Origin: Chamaea fasciata
Taxonomy: Eukaryota; Chordata; Aves; Passeriformes; Sylviidae
Length of the DNA: 64,000 bases
Assembly (NCBI GenBank): GCA_029207755.1
Contig: JARCOQ010000005.1
Coordinates: 45,223,621 to 45,287,620, forward strand
Reading direction: 5' to 3'
This document shows, one piece after another, positions 38,501 through 49,900 of the stretch. The position numbers and the translations under genes were made by a program. Position 1 is the first letter of the stretch; each line of letters opens with the position of its first letter. Under the pieces are notes generated by a model. The model saw nothing but the letters and a program-made list of their open reading frames with translations, was not told the DNA's origin and made no database searches.

Positions 38501-41500
38501 CTCCTAAATGCCAGCATAGGCTTAGCACAGAACCCCTGCCTGCAGCTGATGCTCACACTGAACATAACACAGATTAGAAGGTTTCCTGTACAGGAAATTC
38601 ATCTGCTTGCATCTGCTGCTATCCTTCAAGCTTGGTCGCTGCCATGAGATTTTATTTTGGCCAAATTACAACAAAAAATGCCATATTTAATCTTTATATA
38701 TCTCCATAAAGTAAGTTTAATTATGCTTCCATGCAATGAAGATTTGCATACATCTTATAGCTATGAGATGAAGATTGAATTGTGCTTAAACAATTATTCT
38801 GATGGCTCAAGTAGACATGGCATAAAAATCCTTTCTCACTGCTGATTTTTATTTTGCTATGATGAAAATAACATCTTCATGTTACCAGATTTCAGTGTAT
38901 GAAGGAATTAGTGAGGAGTTTTAGCTAGATATTTTGACATGCCAGGTGGTAAGTTGCTGCAAGACAAGGCATGTGAGATGGAGGCAGGCCTATTATGTGG
39001 CGATATTCAAGAGATGTTCATTAAAAGAAAAAAATGCATGCTTCAAGAAAAAAAAAACCCAACCTTTTCTAACATTCAAGAAAACATGACCCAGAAAATA
39101 TTTTTTTCAATCTAATTCTTGTGTATTTGGAGCAGGATGGTAAATTATCTTTGGTCAATCTAACTATGGAAAATGAATCCTGTATCATCTTCAGTAACTG
39201 GAAGATGGTTAAGAATAAAGTAACTAAAATCAGCTGAAGGCAGCAACTACAATTTAGAGGACTTAATGGTAAAACAAAATTGACCTTTCACCCCAGACTC
39301 TCTCTATATATTTCTTAGTCCTTCCTTTCTCCCTCCCCTTAAAACCCTTGGCAGGATCTCAGTCAAAATCCTGATAAATAGTCTTTCCCACCAAAATGCT
39401 TTGAGCATTTCTGTAAACCAATGAACTTAATTCCAGTATTTTTCAAACATACTAACTCTTATGTGTTAGAAAGGCAGGTGTGCCTTCTCATTCTCTGCAC
39501 GCTTCGCTCCCCACTGATACACATCAAACATAAAAAATATAGTAGTAGTAAGGATACTGTATTTTTAGTCAGGAGAAAAGATAGTTGGGGATTTAAGGAA
39601 ATTTCCTGAAGGAAATACTGAGTTATCTGTATTTTCCAGTTTGGGTCTTTTTAAATCCTCTCTTCTCTTTTGAACAAATGTTTGTGTCTAGACTATTTTT
39701 CTTGAATTTTATGCTACCCCTCAAACTTAGACTCTGGCTTGGGTTTTCATTTTGACCATGAGGAAATCTGCAGTTCTTCCTTGGTACCCCCCAGTCATCA
39801 TTTTGAATCAAAGTCATGTTTTGGGGAATGTCTGATTTTTAAAAAACATTATTATTTTTTATTGGCAAGTGATTATTGGGCCCTTTTCAATTTTATCAAG
39901 AAATTTTCAAAGTGTTTTCCTGAGCAGAAATTTTCAGCATTAAAACAACAGCTGTTTTGTTTTGCATTTTGGGGCGTTATATCCCTCAAAAAGTGAAACC
40001 ATTTCTTAGTGTTTCCCTCTGTCTTTTCTTGGCTCTGGCCCTAATCTTTCAGCCCAAATTCCTCCAAGGGCTGCTGAGTAGAATGAGAAAAGGGAGAAGC
40101 CTTGGCACAGTCAGAGGGTGAGCAACCCCAATAACTGTTTTAGTGAGAAGGGAATGGAAGAAGGGCTCTACTTTATAACCTTGTTTATAAATTCAGGCAG
40201 AATTTGGCTTCTTGAATTTATTGCCATTGCATGGCTCCCAGCTCAGCCATGTGGTACTCCGTAGTGCCAGTGTCTGCATGCCTTACAGGGCCTGAAATGA
40301 ACATTGAGATTCTCAGGCATTTAGCTGCTGTACATCCCTTGGTCTTAGATATTAAAATTGGAAAATGCTAACTCAACTGAATATTTTGGGATTATTTGCT
40401 AGTTCTAAGGCATTTAGTGATCTCTCCTGGGTTCTCTTTATGTAATAGAGGATTCATAAATGATTCTGACTTTGGCAAATCAAATCTTGGGGAGCCCCTG
40501 TGGTTAGAAACAGTTATCTGTCCCTCACTCTGATATCAAAGGAGGAGAGGTAAATTAAAAATAAAGACTTATACTGCATATCCCCTTTGAGCTTTGATAC
40601 TTGCATAAAAATATTGTATGAATACCATTTAACATATTTAAATGCTCATTTACATATTTTAATAGTTATATTTTAGAATACAATATAAAGAGGTCAGAAT
40701 ATATGATTAGGAAAGCAGAAAAAATTGTTTTAAAGTATCACATATCTTTGTTAGCATCCAAGATGCCAGCCTCATTAAAAACATTCAGTAACACAATCTA
40801 ATATTCTTTGAATGGAAAGTAACTCCTGTTGGAGAGTACATGAATTACAGTGGGGCTTAATTTTTTAATTTGAAGTTTTTTTGAGGGATTCATATATACA
40901 TAATTTCCTAAGTAATCCAGTAATTGCATATATGGCTTGAGTGTGTGCCAGACTTTGAGGATGTTACTCATACGGCTATGTAACATTTTCTTTTCATTAG
41001 AGGGAAAACTGCTACTGAAGCCACAGATGACATTATCAATAACCACCTTCCTAAACTGAAAGAACTCAAACTAAGTGGTGAAATACATGTTAACAATATA
41101 GATGTGTTCTGTGAGAAGGGAGTCTTTGATCTGGAATCTACAAGGAGAATACTTCAAGCTGGAAAAGATATAGGGTTACAGATTAACTTCCATGGTGATG
41201 AACTCCATCCGATGAAATCTGCTGAGGTACATCTTTCCTAACATTCATTTTTGCTCCTGTGAGAGCCCAGTCTGTGAAAGATTTGGAGTTTTCAAAACTG
41301 AGGTTGTCTTTTCTAAGACTTTATGAAATAGACCATCTGATAGAAACAGATGCCAGGAAGAACAGTCCATGTGCAGCTTTGGAGTTAAGGACATGGGAGG
41401 AAGCCTTGACCTCTGGGACTAACGTGCACTGGCTAATCAAACATTGACTTTGCTTATCGTCCTCATGGGATACAGATTGGGAAGGTGGATATCCACATCC

Positions 41501-41776
41501 ATACCCAGGAATGACAAAAACGTGGTTTCTACTCAACTTGAAAAATATTTTTTTTTTTGGTTAAATGTCCTCTTAGAAGCAACAAGTCAAATTGCAATGA
41601 GCACACTCAGCAGTCTCATTACTCGGATATCAGTATATCCGAGCACACTCAGAGAGGTGGTTTAGTCAAGACTAGGTTCCCAAGTACCTTGATAAAGAAA
41701 GTCCCTTTCACACCATGTTTCACCATCATTTAAATATTGCTGTGGGGTCTGCCTGAGCTGTATATGAAAAAAAAAC

Positions 41777-41810
<34 letters not shown>

Positions 41811-44352
41811 CCCAACAAAAAAACCCCCCAAAACAAACCAAAAAGCCCCCAAAACTCGGTTGATCATAAAAGCCTATTTGACTTCCCCATTGAAGGCAGC
41901 ATTCAGTTTTGTGAACTATTTTCTGATGGATCCTTTATCAACAGGAGCTGATAATGCTTTCATCCATGGCTCTCACACAGTTTGTGTGTTAGGCTGTTAA
42001 AAACACCACTGAAGGTGTGCTTCTGCTCTGTGGGTGGATAAAGTGATCAACTTTTCCTGCAGTAAATTTTCAAATATTTTGTCTCTGTATTCTGATTGTT
42101 CTTTCAAGCATTCTTTACTATTTATCTTCTGGTATATTTTGCATTAATAGTGAATTGTCACTTCCAGTTGTTTAGAAACAACTTTTCAAACTGAATTATT
42201 TGAGAATAGTGAGTAATTTGCTTGAAAATTTACTTAGCTTGGAGCTGAACTAGGAGCCCGGGCCATCAGCCACCTGGAAGAAGTTACTGATGAAGGTATT
42301 GTGGCGATGGCAAGAGCTAAGTGTGCTGCTGTCCTTCTGCCAACAACAGCCTACATGCTAAGGTAAGGCCACTAGACTGAAGGGAAACTTCTGTAACTGC
42401 AAATCCACGTGTGTGGTTTGAGGGTCGTCTAATTTAAAAGTATAAGCATGTATCCATGCCTTAAGGATAGTCCAGGTCAGTGAAGGCAATCACACATACA
42501 GAGAACTGAATGAGCCTCCCTCCTTATGTCTTCTTTCTGCTGGAAATCCTCAAAAATCTGTGAGATTGCTGGGAAGTATCACAGCAGATTCAGAGTGGCT
42601 TTACAGCAGCTATGGCTAAAACTTCCTAGAGACTGTATTTCCAAGTGCCCACCCTGCAAACATCTACACAGATTAATCTGGGGGCTGAACAATTTTGAAA
42701 TGGCTATTCTAGATATTGAAGTTATTGAAAACATCTTTTGCATTGTAATTGCTAAGTGAAAAGATCTCTAATTTATGCAGACTAAACTCACAGACTCAAC
42801 AATTGGGAAGGGACTATTGCATTGCATGTGCCGCTGCTCATATTTTGGAGCCTGTCTTTGAAGCTGTAAGAACTAGAAAATTAGTTTTTTTCAGAAATGA
42901 AGATTTTCATCTTGTAAATTCTTAAGAGGCTGAGGTCTGAATAAATACTAGAATTTCAGTGGTCTGGAGCCTGATGGTTGACATTGGCTGCTGCCACATG
43001 CTGTTACTGAAAAGCTGTGGCTCACACTTCCCATTTATGTTGTCCATAGGGTGATAGGTATGGATGCAAGGGGAGAATTTGGGCTTTCATCTCCATAAGG
43101 ATCAGTGTAATTGAATGCATGAATGTAGGCAAACAGAGAGATGACTTTTGCCCTTGTAAATCATTGTATGATAACTAAGCAAATTGTACTGATAATTTTA
43201 TTTTTCCCACTAGACTGAAGCAACCTCAAGCTAGAAAAATGTTGGAAGAAGGTGTTATAGTTGCTCTTGGCAGTGACTTTAATCCTAATGCGTACTGTTT
43301 TTCAATGGTAAGATAATACTGAAACCGTAGAATTAAGAAATTTCTTACTTGCATAACTTGTGTATAGGTCTTGCACACTTCAACTGGTTTCATGTGCACA
43401 AGGAGAGCTGCATGCCCCACGCAGACAGCTGACTGTGTTTGTTTGTGTGTATTGGTAGTTTTTGCCAGAAATTCTTGAAATTAGAATGGATTCCATCCTT
43501 TATATGCGCTGAGAGGCCTATTCAAAATGCTCTCAAAGCTACTGATTTTAGAGTTCTTGTTTTGGATTTGGCAAAATTTGTGTTGTACAAAACAACTCCT
43601 TCTCTCGTGCATGGAAGAAGGAGAGTGCTTAGGGATTTGAAGCATAAACAGCTTTGTGTTCCTGGTAACTCCCATTGTCTCCTTCCTTACCTACTAGCCT
43701 ATGGTGATGCATCTGGCCTGTGTAAACATGAAGATGTCAATGAATGAAGCACTGGCAGCTGCCACCATTAATGCAGCTTATGCTCTGGGCAAATCAGACA
43801 CACATGGCTCCTTGGAGGTCGGCAAGCAGGGGGATCTTCTTATCATAAATTCATCAAGGTTTGTTCTTCCATTGGCATTTGAGATGTGTTTCAACCTTAA
43901 TTATCTTCACTGAATAAAGGGACACTGGTAGCATTTCAGAACCTCTTTCATTTTCCATAATTACTCCAGTGGAAAATAAAGCCTAAGACTTTTGGGGCTG
44001 TTATTACAAGTAATCCATGCCTAATTACAGATTACATAGAGATAATATGTGTTTATTTTGTGGAATAAATTCTCTACTGATAGACTCACTGTATTCATGC
44101 AGCAAGAGACAACTTCATGTAGACATGGATTAGTGTTTTCCCATTTTCAGGCAAATCTTGTAAAATTGCCAGGTATGCTGGGCATGTGACCTGCTCTTAT
44201 GCAAGTTTATATATTCTTAAACATCTTGTCTTTTTAGGTGGGAGCACTTGATTTACCAGTTTGGTGGACATGAAGCATTGATCAACTATGTTATAGTTAA
44301 AGGAAAAGTCATCTATGAAAATGAGAGGTGTGAGACAATGAGCAGTTACTGA
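35308..44352 (+). CDS. AMDHD1: Imidazolonepropionase (amidohydrolase domain-containing 1), complete, 9 exons
   Basis: Exons: 35308-35450, 36014-36120, 37371-37435, 38054-38331, 41001-41226, 42238-42362, 43214-43307, 43698-43858, 44238-44352. All introns are GT-AG and the joined frame is 437 codons plus TGA (human about 426). The enzyme hydrolyses 4-imidazolone-5-propanoate to N-formimino-L-glutamate, step 3 of histidine breakdown in the cytosol. Amidohydrolase metal and catalytic motifs are all present: DAHTHP with His89 and His91, FHGDELHP with His262 and His267, and GSDFNPNA with Asp336. The start is the only ATG in frame before the conserved [13 protein letters not shown] segment. The last exon ends a little longer than human ([10 protein letters not shown]). 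HAL, the step 1 enzyme, lies convergently 2.6 kb away. Confidence 0.97.
36135..36602 (+). mobile_element. CR1 LINE fragment in AMDHD1 intron 2
   Basis: The sequence carries the CR1 ORF2 end and 3' UTR landmarks in order: 'ctggtgaggccacatctggagtgctgtgtccagttctg', 'tcagcctcaagaagagactcc', 'ttcatcaatgtctataagtatctgaag', 'ggaagaacttctttactgtgcaggtgactgaacactggaacaggctgtccag'. It stops before the usual 3' terminus, so it lacks the last part. It begins only about 15 bases after the exon 2 splice donor. Confidence 0.9.
37463..37517 (+). repeat. Pyrimidine-rich low-complexity tract in AMDHD1 intron 3
   Basis: Runs of T interrupted by single C's directly after exon 3, seen in the sequence. No function is implied. 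Confidence 0.85.
41622..41643. repeat. Perfect 9-base inverted repeat (hairpin) in AMDHD1 intron 5
   Basis: The arms ctcggatat and atatccgag are perfect complements around a 4-base loop. The hairpin is flanked by two copies of gcacactcag (41601-41610 and 41643-41652). Confidence 0.85.
41766..41842 (+). repeat. A-rich low-complexity tract in AMDHD1 intron 5
   Basis: AAAC, AAAAC and poly-A units ending in C runs, seen directly. It may be the tail of an old retroposon, but no body is recognisable beside it. Confidence 0.8.
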
Positions 44353-44467
44353 GAGAAGGCGGTATTTTAGTAAGCTACTAAAGTCAAATTGGCACAGAGT
44401 GTTTCAAAGCAACAGACAAATCAGATTTGTATTTACTGGTAGATTGTTTGCCTGCTCACCTTATTCA

Positions 44468-44473
44468 AATAAA
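44468..44473 (+). terminator. AMDHD1: AMDHD1 polyadenylation signal
   Basis: AATAAA 115 bases after the stop codon. A second AATAAA lies at 44533-44538. Either could end the transcript. Both are far from the HAL 3' end, so the two convergent mRNAs need not overlap. Confidence 0.65.
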
Positions 44474-44539
44474 CCTTACCAAGCCTTACCCTTTTGGTGC
44501 ATCTCCATGTCCATTGCACTTCTCTCCAGCACAATAAAA

Positions 44540-46360
44540 TAATTTCTAATTGTATCCATCTTAAATAAGACAGTTTCCAAAAATGTTTTCCTATACAATC
44601 AATCCATAGTATTACTATATTTGAAAATAACTCAAACAAACTGGCAATGAATAAACAGAGTTTGGATCAGGTGAGATTTACTGGGGAGTGTGATTAAGTA
44701 ACCTGTGGCAGAGAGCCAGGGGCTCAGGCATGCACATTTGGGATGGCCCTTGGCTGTGTTGAGAGAAGATCACATGCAGTGTTATACAGACGTTCCAGAA
44801 AAGACCTAATTTTATTTATTCTAGGCTGAATCTGAAATAACATGAGACATATTTGTTTGTGGAAGTTTGAATGTGATTCTGGTAAATTAAGTATGATAAC
44901 TTTTCCTCAAAGCTGTGTTGAAACTTAGTTGCCTAATTTTTTAAAAGCACTCTTTCATTTATCTTTCAAGTACTGCTTTTTTCCCCCCCAGCTTGAAACA
45001 TTATTTAGGAATGGAGTGTGTAGAAGAAAGTATAATACATCTTTGGAGAATTCAAGCTTTTGCAGTATTTAAGCAGAGGGTCTGGGGTAGAAGGGCCTCT
45101 GAATACCCATGGACTAAGTATTTTCTTCAGATTTTCAAAAGGATGGTGGCTGCAGAAGCAAAAGGGATTTACTTTCTGAAAGTGAAGTCATAAAATTGCA
45201 CCTGACAAGCATGAAGAACTTCACATCAAAAATAATTATTGATATAAGCAAGTGACATAACCTGTGATATAGAGCAGAGTGCTTTAGGGAACCAGACCCT
45301 TGAGGAAGGACAATGGTCTCATTCTGATTAACAGATATTTGAAAGCCATCATGAACGTGTATGAGCATTATTATGACCTTCTGATCTCCCTGAGCCTTGG
45401 GCACATCTATTACCACCCAAAATCTGCAAGCCATCCCCTGTAGTATCTTTCTTCATGCTTTATTTGATCCAACTAGCCAACTAAGTCAGTTTTTAAAACA
45501 ATGTAACATCATTGCTGCCACCTGATGTGTTTTCTTGCAAGCAGATGTTGTACCAGATGTCGGTGTGAACTTCGTTTTTATAAAGCTTGAAAGAACATCT
45601 CAAGTATGTGATTGCACAGTCCATTCTGCCCAAGACAGCCTTCACAAATAATGTTTATACAGGGATTTGGGAAGGCTGCCAGGGAAGGACAGGCATTTCT
45701 TAAATGCAGGGTCCAGGCAAGAGTGGTGCACAGGCACGGTGCAAAACCTGAGTCCACCATGCTGCAGTGTGTGCTGGGGATCCCTTGGCCCCAGGCAGCC
45801 AAAGGCAGAGGTGAGTGGGAAGCAAGGCCCAGAATCTCTCCTCTGAATGCCCAAGGCATTTGGCAACCTGCTAGGTTGCCAGCAGGCATGAGCCCTCTCC
45901 TCAGGGCACATTTAACAGAGCAGGTGTCAGAGGCAGCCCCACACTGGTGCTTTGGCTGTCCCTTGCAGCATAGCCAATAGCCTGGGAAGGCTTTCAGCTT
46001 GTGCTGAATGCCCCTCAGGCAGATCAGTACTGCCATGTCATCACTGCATTATGAGGTGAAATCCATGTCCTGACTCTTGCCTTGCAGAATAAAGCCTGTG
46101 CCAGAGGTCAGTGTTGTGACAGAGAGCATACTCAATCATGATCCCATCTATGGGGACAGGGGCCTCGGCAACAGGCAGAGACCTAGTGAGCCACGGGAGA
46201 GTAGGTTTTGGTGCTATTGCCTCAGTACTGGTTCACATTCACTAGTCCTACACCTCCTCTGGCCCCTTTGTCACCTGTCCCACTTCAAAATTATGCTTTT
46301 GCTTTACATTTTCATCATCACACACATGACAGGAAGATAGATTGCTACGGCTGTATGTGA
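44540..46360. other. Intergenic DNA between the convergent AMDHD1 and HAL genes
   Basis: No coding exon recognised. The open frames near 45578-46036 on both strands lie in a slightly GC-richer patch and look like chance. Confidence 0.6.
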
Positions 46361-46849
46361 AGCCTCAGTTTATTGATTGCAGGTGTGAGCCCATAGCTCT
46401 TAGAAAGCTGCATTAAATGTAGTCCATCACCAGAATATAATATACTTGTTCTGGAGCAATGATCTCCATAGGACATCCCTATGCACACAGCTTTTCTGAT
46501 TTGTGAAGCACCTGCTCTAAAAATACTCCTGTTATACAAGGGCCTGTGTCTCACATATAATCTGCAAAAGAGAGAAGAATCAAGGGTAAAGATAATCTTG
46601 CTTGTGGCAAAATGAAGGGGATCATAGCAGTTACCCAAAGGGGGAGAAGAAAGGTAAGGATATCAAACTTAGGCTGTTTGGTATCATTGGCACACATGGA
46701 GAGAAAACAAACAGAAAGTTGACAAAACAAATAACTGATTTCAGCAGGAGTCTGAATGATTTGTATTCAGAAGTTCATGAAATTCAGTCAAAACCACACT
46801 ATGATGACAAAGTTGTGTTTTACACATGAGGAAAACAGTGAGACTTTTC

Positions 46850-46855
46850 TTTATT
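46850..46855 (-). terminator. HAL: HAL polyadenylation signal (proximal)
   Basis: AATAAA on the minus strand about 130 bases beyond the HAL stop codon. A second AATAAA lies at 46369-46374, about 610 bases beyond the stop. The sequence alone does not decide between them. Confidence 0.55.
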
Positions 46856-46982
46856 TGTGCTTCTGAGCTAGACAGACAGGTCCTCTAGGTCACCTGGAGA
46901 AATCACATTGAGTTTGAGTAGAATGGCCATGCTCAGGTAAGGTTCTAGAAGGGATCTGCTCTCTTCCAGAGGATCACAACTC

Positions 46983-49900
46983 TTAAAGTTCATTCTGATG
47001 CCTGTGGTCATGACTATCATCTGCACTCATTCTCAGTGATCCCAGGGAGAAAGCTGTAGGTGAAATGGGTCTTGATTCAGGGATGTGTTCCCTCCTGTAC
47101 TTTTCAATGTAAGGTTTAGCCACTTCCCACACCTGTGAAACAAGATTGTGAAACAGCACAGTCAGAGGCAAAGAAAAGGTCAGCTAAGACATCAATGCAT
47201 GCGTTCAGGAAATGCTGAAGAAAAGTTATTGGGTGGGATACGCTGTATGGGAGAAACAGAACCAGAGAGGCAGATAGAGCAAGGTTTAGGGAAGAATGTG
47301 TGGAAGGAGTTGACATGGGATGGGAAAGGATACAGCTCCAAAGGGACAAGGTTAAAGGATTCAAGGCAAAAATACTTTGTCTTGTCTTATTACCAGGCTA
47401 ATGCTCCCTGTGCAATAGCTGGGAGAGAGTCACTGCTACTGGCTACAGAACCACCTGACCATGAAGAGGATTGGGCAGCAAAAACAGCAGCTGGCATGGA
47501 CAAAGGAAAAGGGTTCTAGATAATCCTATGCACTAGTCAAAAGCCAGCACTTGCCTTCTGCTCCACGAGCAGCCTGTGAGCTGCTTCAATGTCTGGGGCC
47601 ATGAAGCGATCCTTTATCCAGGGCCTGTAAAGAGACATTGGGCAAACATTAACCCCCACTGCCAGCAGCTGCTCTCCAGGCAGGCAACCTCTGGGGAAAG
47701 TGTTTATCTGATCTTACCTCACCACAGAGCGCACAAGGTCGTAGACCTTCTCCAATGGGGTTGTCGTTCTCAGAGGGCGGAGGAATTCAATGCCCTGGCA
47801 GGCAGCGAGCAGCTCAATAGCCAGGACTGGGAAACCAGAACAGCAAAAGGGACGTTTGGCAGGCACAGCTCAAGGCAAGGTTTCCTCTGTAAAGCTATCC
47901 CTGGCCTTTGTTCTCACTAATATGATATGGTTCAGGCAATGTGAAAAACCAGTGGATCCACACTCCCCAGAGAGCCAGATCAGTGGCAGGATCATTTCAT
48001 GGATGATGCTGGGTGCAGTATCCAGCATTTCAGCAAGCAGATTTTGGATGCTCTGCTGTACAGACCTTTCAAGTGTACCGGGAACTCCTGGTCACCAGCC
48101 TTAAATCCCTAGAAATCTCTTCCAGGGTAACTTGAATACTCAAATTAATGTCCATCATAAATCAGAAAACTTTTTTAGCACTGAGAAAAGAGGAGCCTGA
48201 GCTACAAACCAAAGTTCTCCCTCTAAACCTTGCCAGAGCCCACACGAAAACAGCAATAAAATGACAGCACTTTAGAAGAGAGTCTTCTGTCTGGAGAAGT
48301 TTGCACTGTACCTGCCTACCTCACACCTGATCATTATTGGTATTAGCTCCTCATTTTCATGATCCAAGGTCTGTCTGAAAATCAGAATTTTAATTTTACC
48401 TTGTTCCACATGTTCAATAACTCTCAAAGCTTTTCTTGCAGCCCATCCTCCCATGGACACATGATCCTCTGTAGCAGCACTCGTTGAGAGAGAATCCACA
48501 GAAGAGGGGTGGCACAAGGCTTTGTTCTCAGACACTGCAAAAACCCAGCACAATGAATGTAGGACAGAATAGGCATGAAACAGCAGAAGCAAAGGACAAC
48601 ATGGAGATAAGAGCACCTTGGGTCCAGCTACTGCTCCTCTTTCGAAGACGCGTCAGTATTTTACCTGGACTGAGTAATTTGTAACAACCACCTTGAAAAC
48701 TACCATTGCCTCTGAAAACAGTAGCCAACAGCAGTCTTTAGATGCAAATATTAACCAAATACGGAATGATGGCTTACTCTTCACTCCCTCATCTCCAGTT
48801 TGAGTTGCTGTGGCTCAAAGGCCTGGAGGAAACTGAAGAGGAAGAGCAGACAGCGTAACTGAAACACTGCCTGTTGCTCTAGGGCAACTCCCTGTAAAGA
48901 GCATTGGCTCCCTCTGGTTTTGGTCATGAATATCACCTCTCCCCTGCTTTCAAGAATACAGCTACAGATCAGCATCTGGTCTACTCATTGCAGCTGAGGC
49001 ACTTTCAGAACTTCCTCTAGAAAGATGGGGGAATGAAATACAAACCCTCTCCCTCCCTCACCTCACTACAAGGCTGCCCGTGTCCCTGAGGGTGACACAC
49101 TCCAGCTTTGAAAGCCAGGTGCAAGGTCTGGAGTAAGTTTCCATGCTGCATCCAAAAGCAACAGGCATATGGCTGCAGGAGAGGCTTTAGGCACCATTCA
49201 GTAACAATCTGAGGTTGAGAATTGCTCTTTAAAAGAGAAAAAATGAAGTCTACATTCACAGCACTCTGGCTGCACTCGGCCTTTTCTTTCTGAAGCCCAG
49301 CGGGATGCTGTGTAATGCCCTTGCCAAATTAGTGCCTTCAGAAAACCAACAGGAGCAACAGAGAGGTGGTGACATCAATTGCAAATAGGCTGGAGTGACA
49401 GTCTAGGACCAGAGTCCAGCTGGCACATTCAGGCAGGTGACAGCAGGTTCCAGAGAAGCTGCATGTGACCACTGCAAACAGCTCGGTCTGGCAGGGACAG
49501 AGCTGCTGGAGCAGGGGCAGACAGACACAACCAGTGGTGTTGCAAAATATATGCAAATTTTTTTCAGATTTATCTACTAACCATGAGAATGAAAAACATT
49601 AGCTGGTACACAAACAACCCAGAAGCTGGCAGAGTGATTTGAAAAATATTGGTGATTAAAAAAAGGTTAAGAAAAATAAAAGGAACTCAAACTTCAGATA
49701 AAATCCTGGCTGTTTTGATCAGGATGAGATGACTTTGACCCATGGACTTCTAGTGTTAGCAGAGGCAGGGCTGTAGTTTTCATTTCCCACAGCAGAAATC
49801 ACAAACACCCCAGAATCTGTCACTCCAGATTGCAGAAGTGTGCAGTGAAACCTGAAGCCATGCAACCAGCTGAGGGCTGGGGCCATCCTAAACTCTCCCC

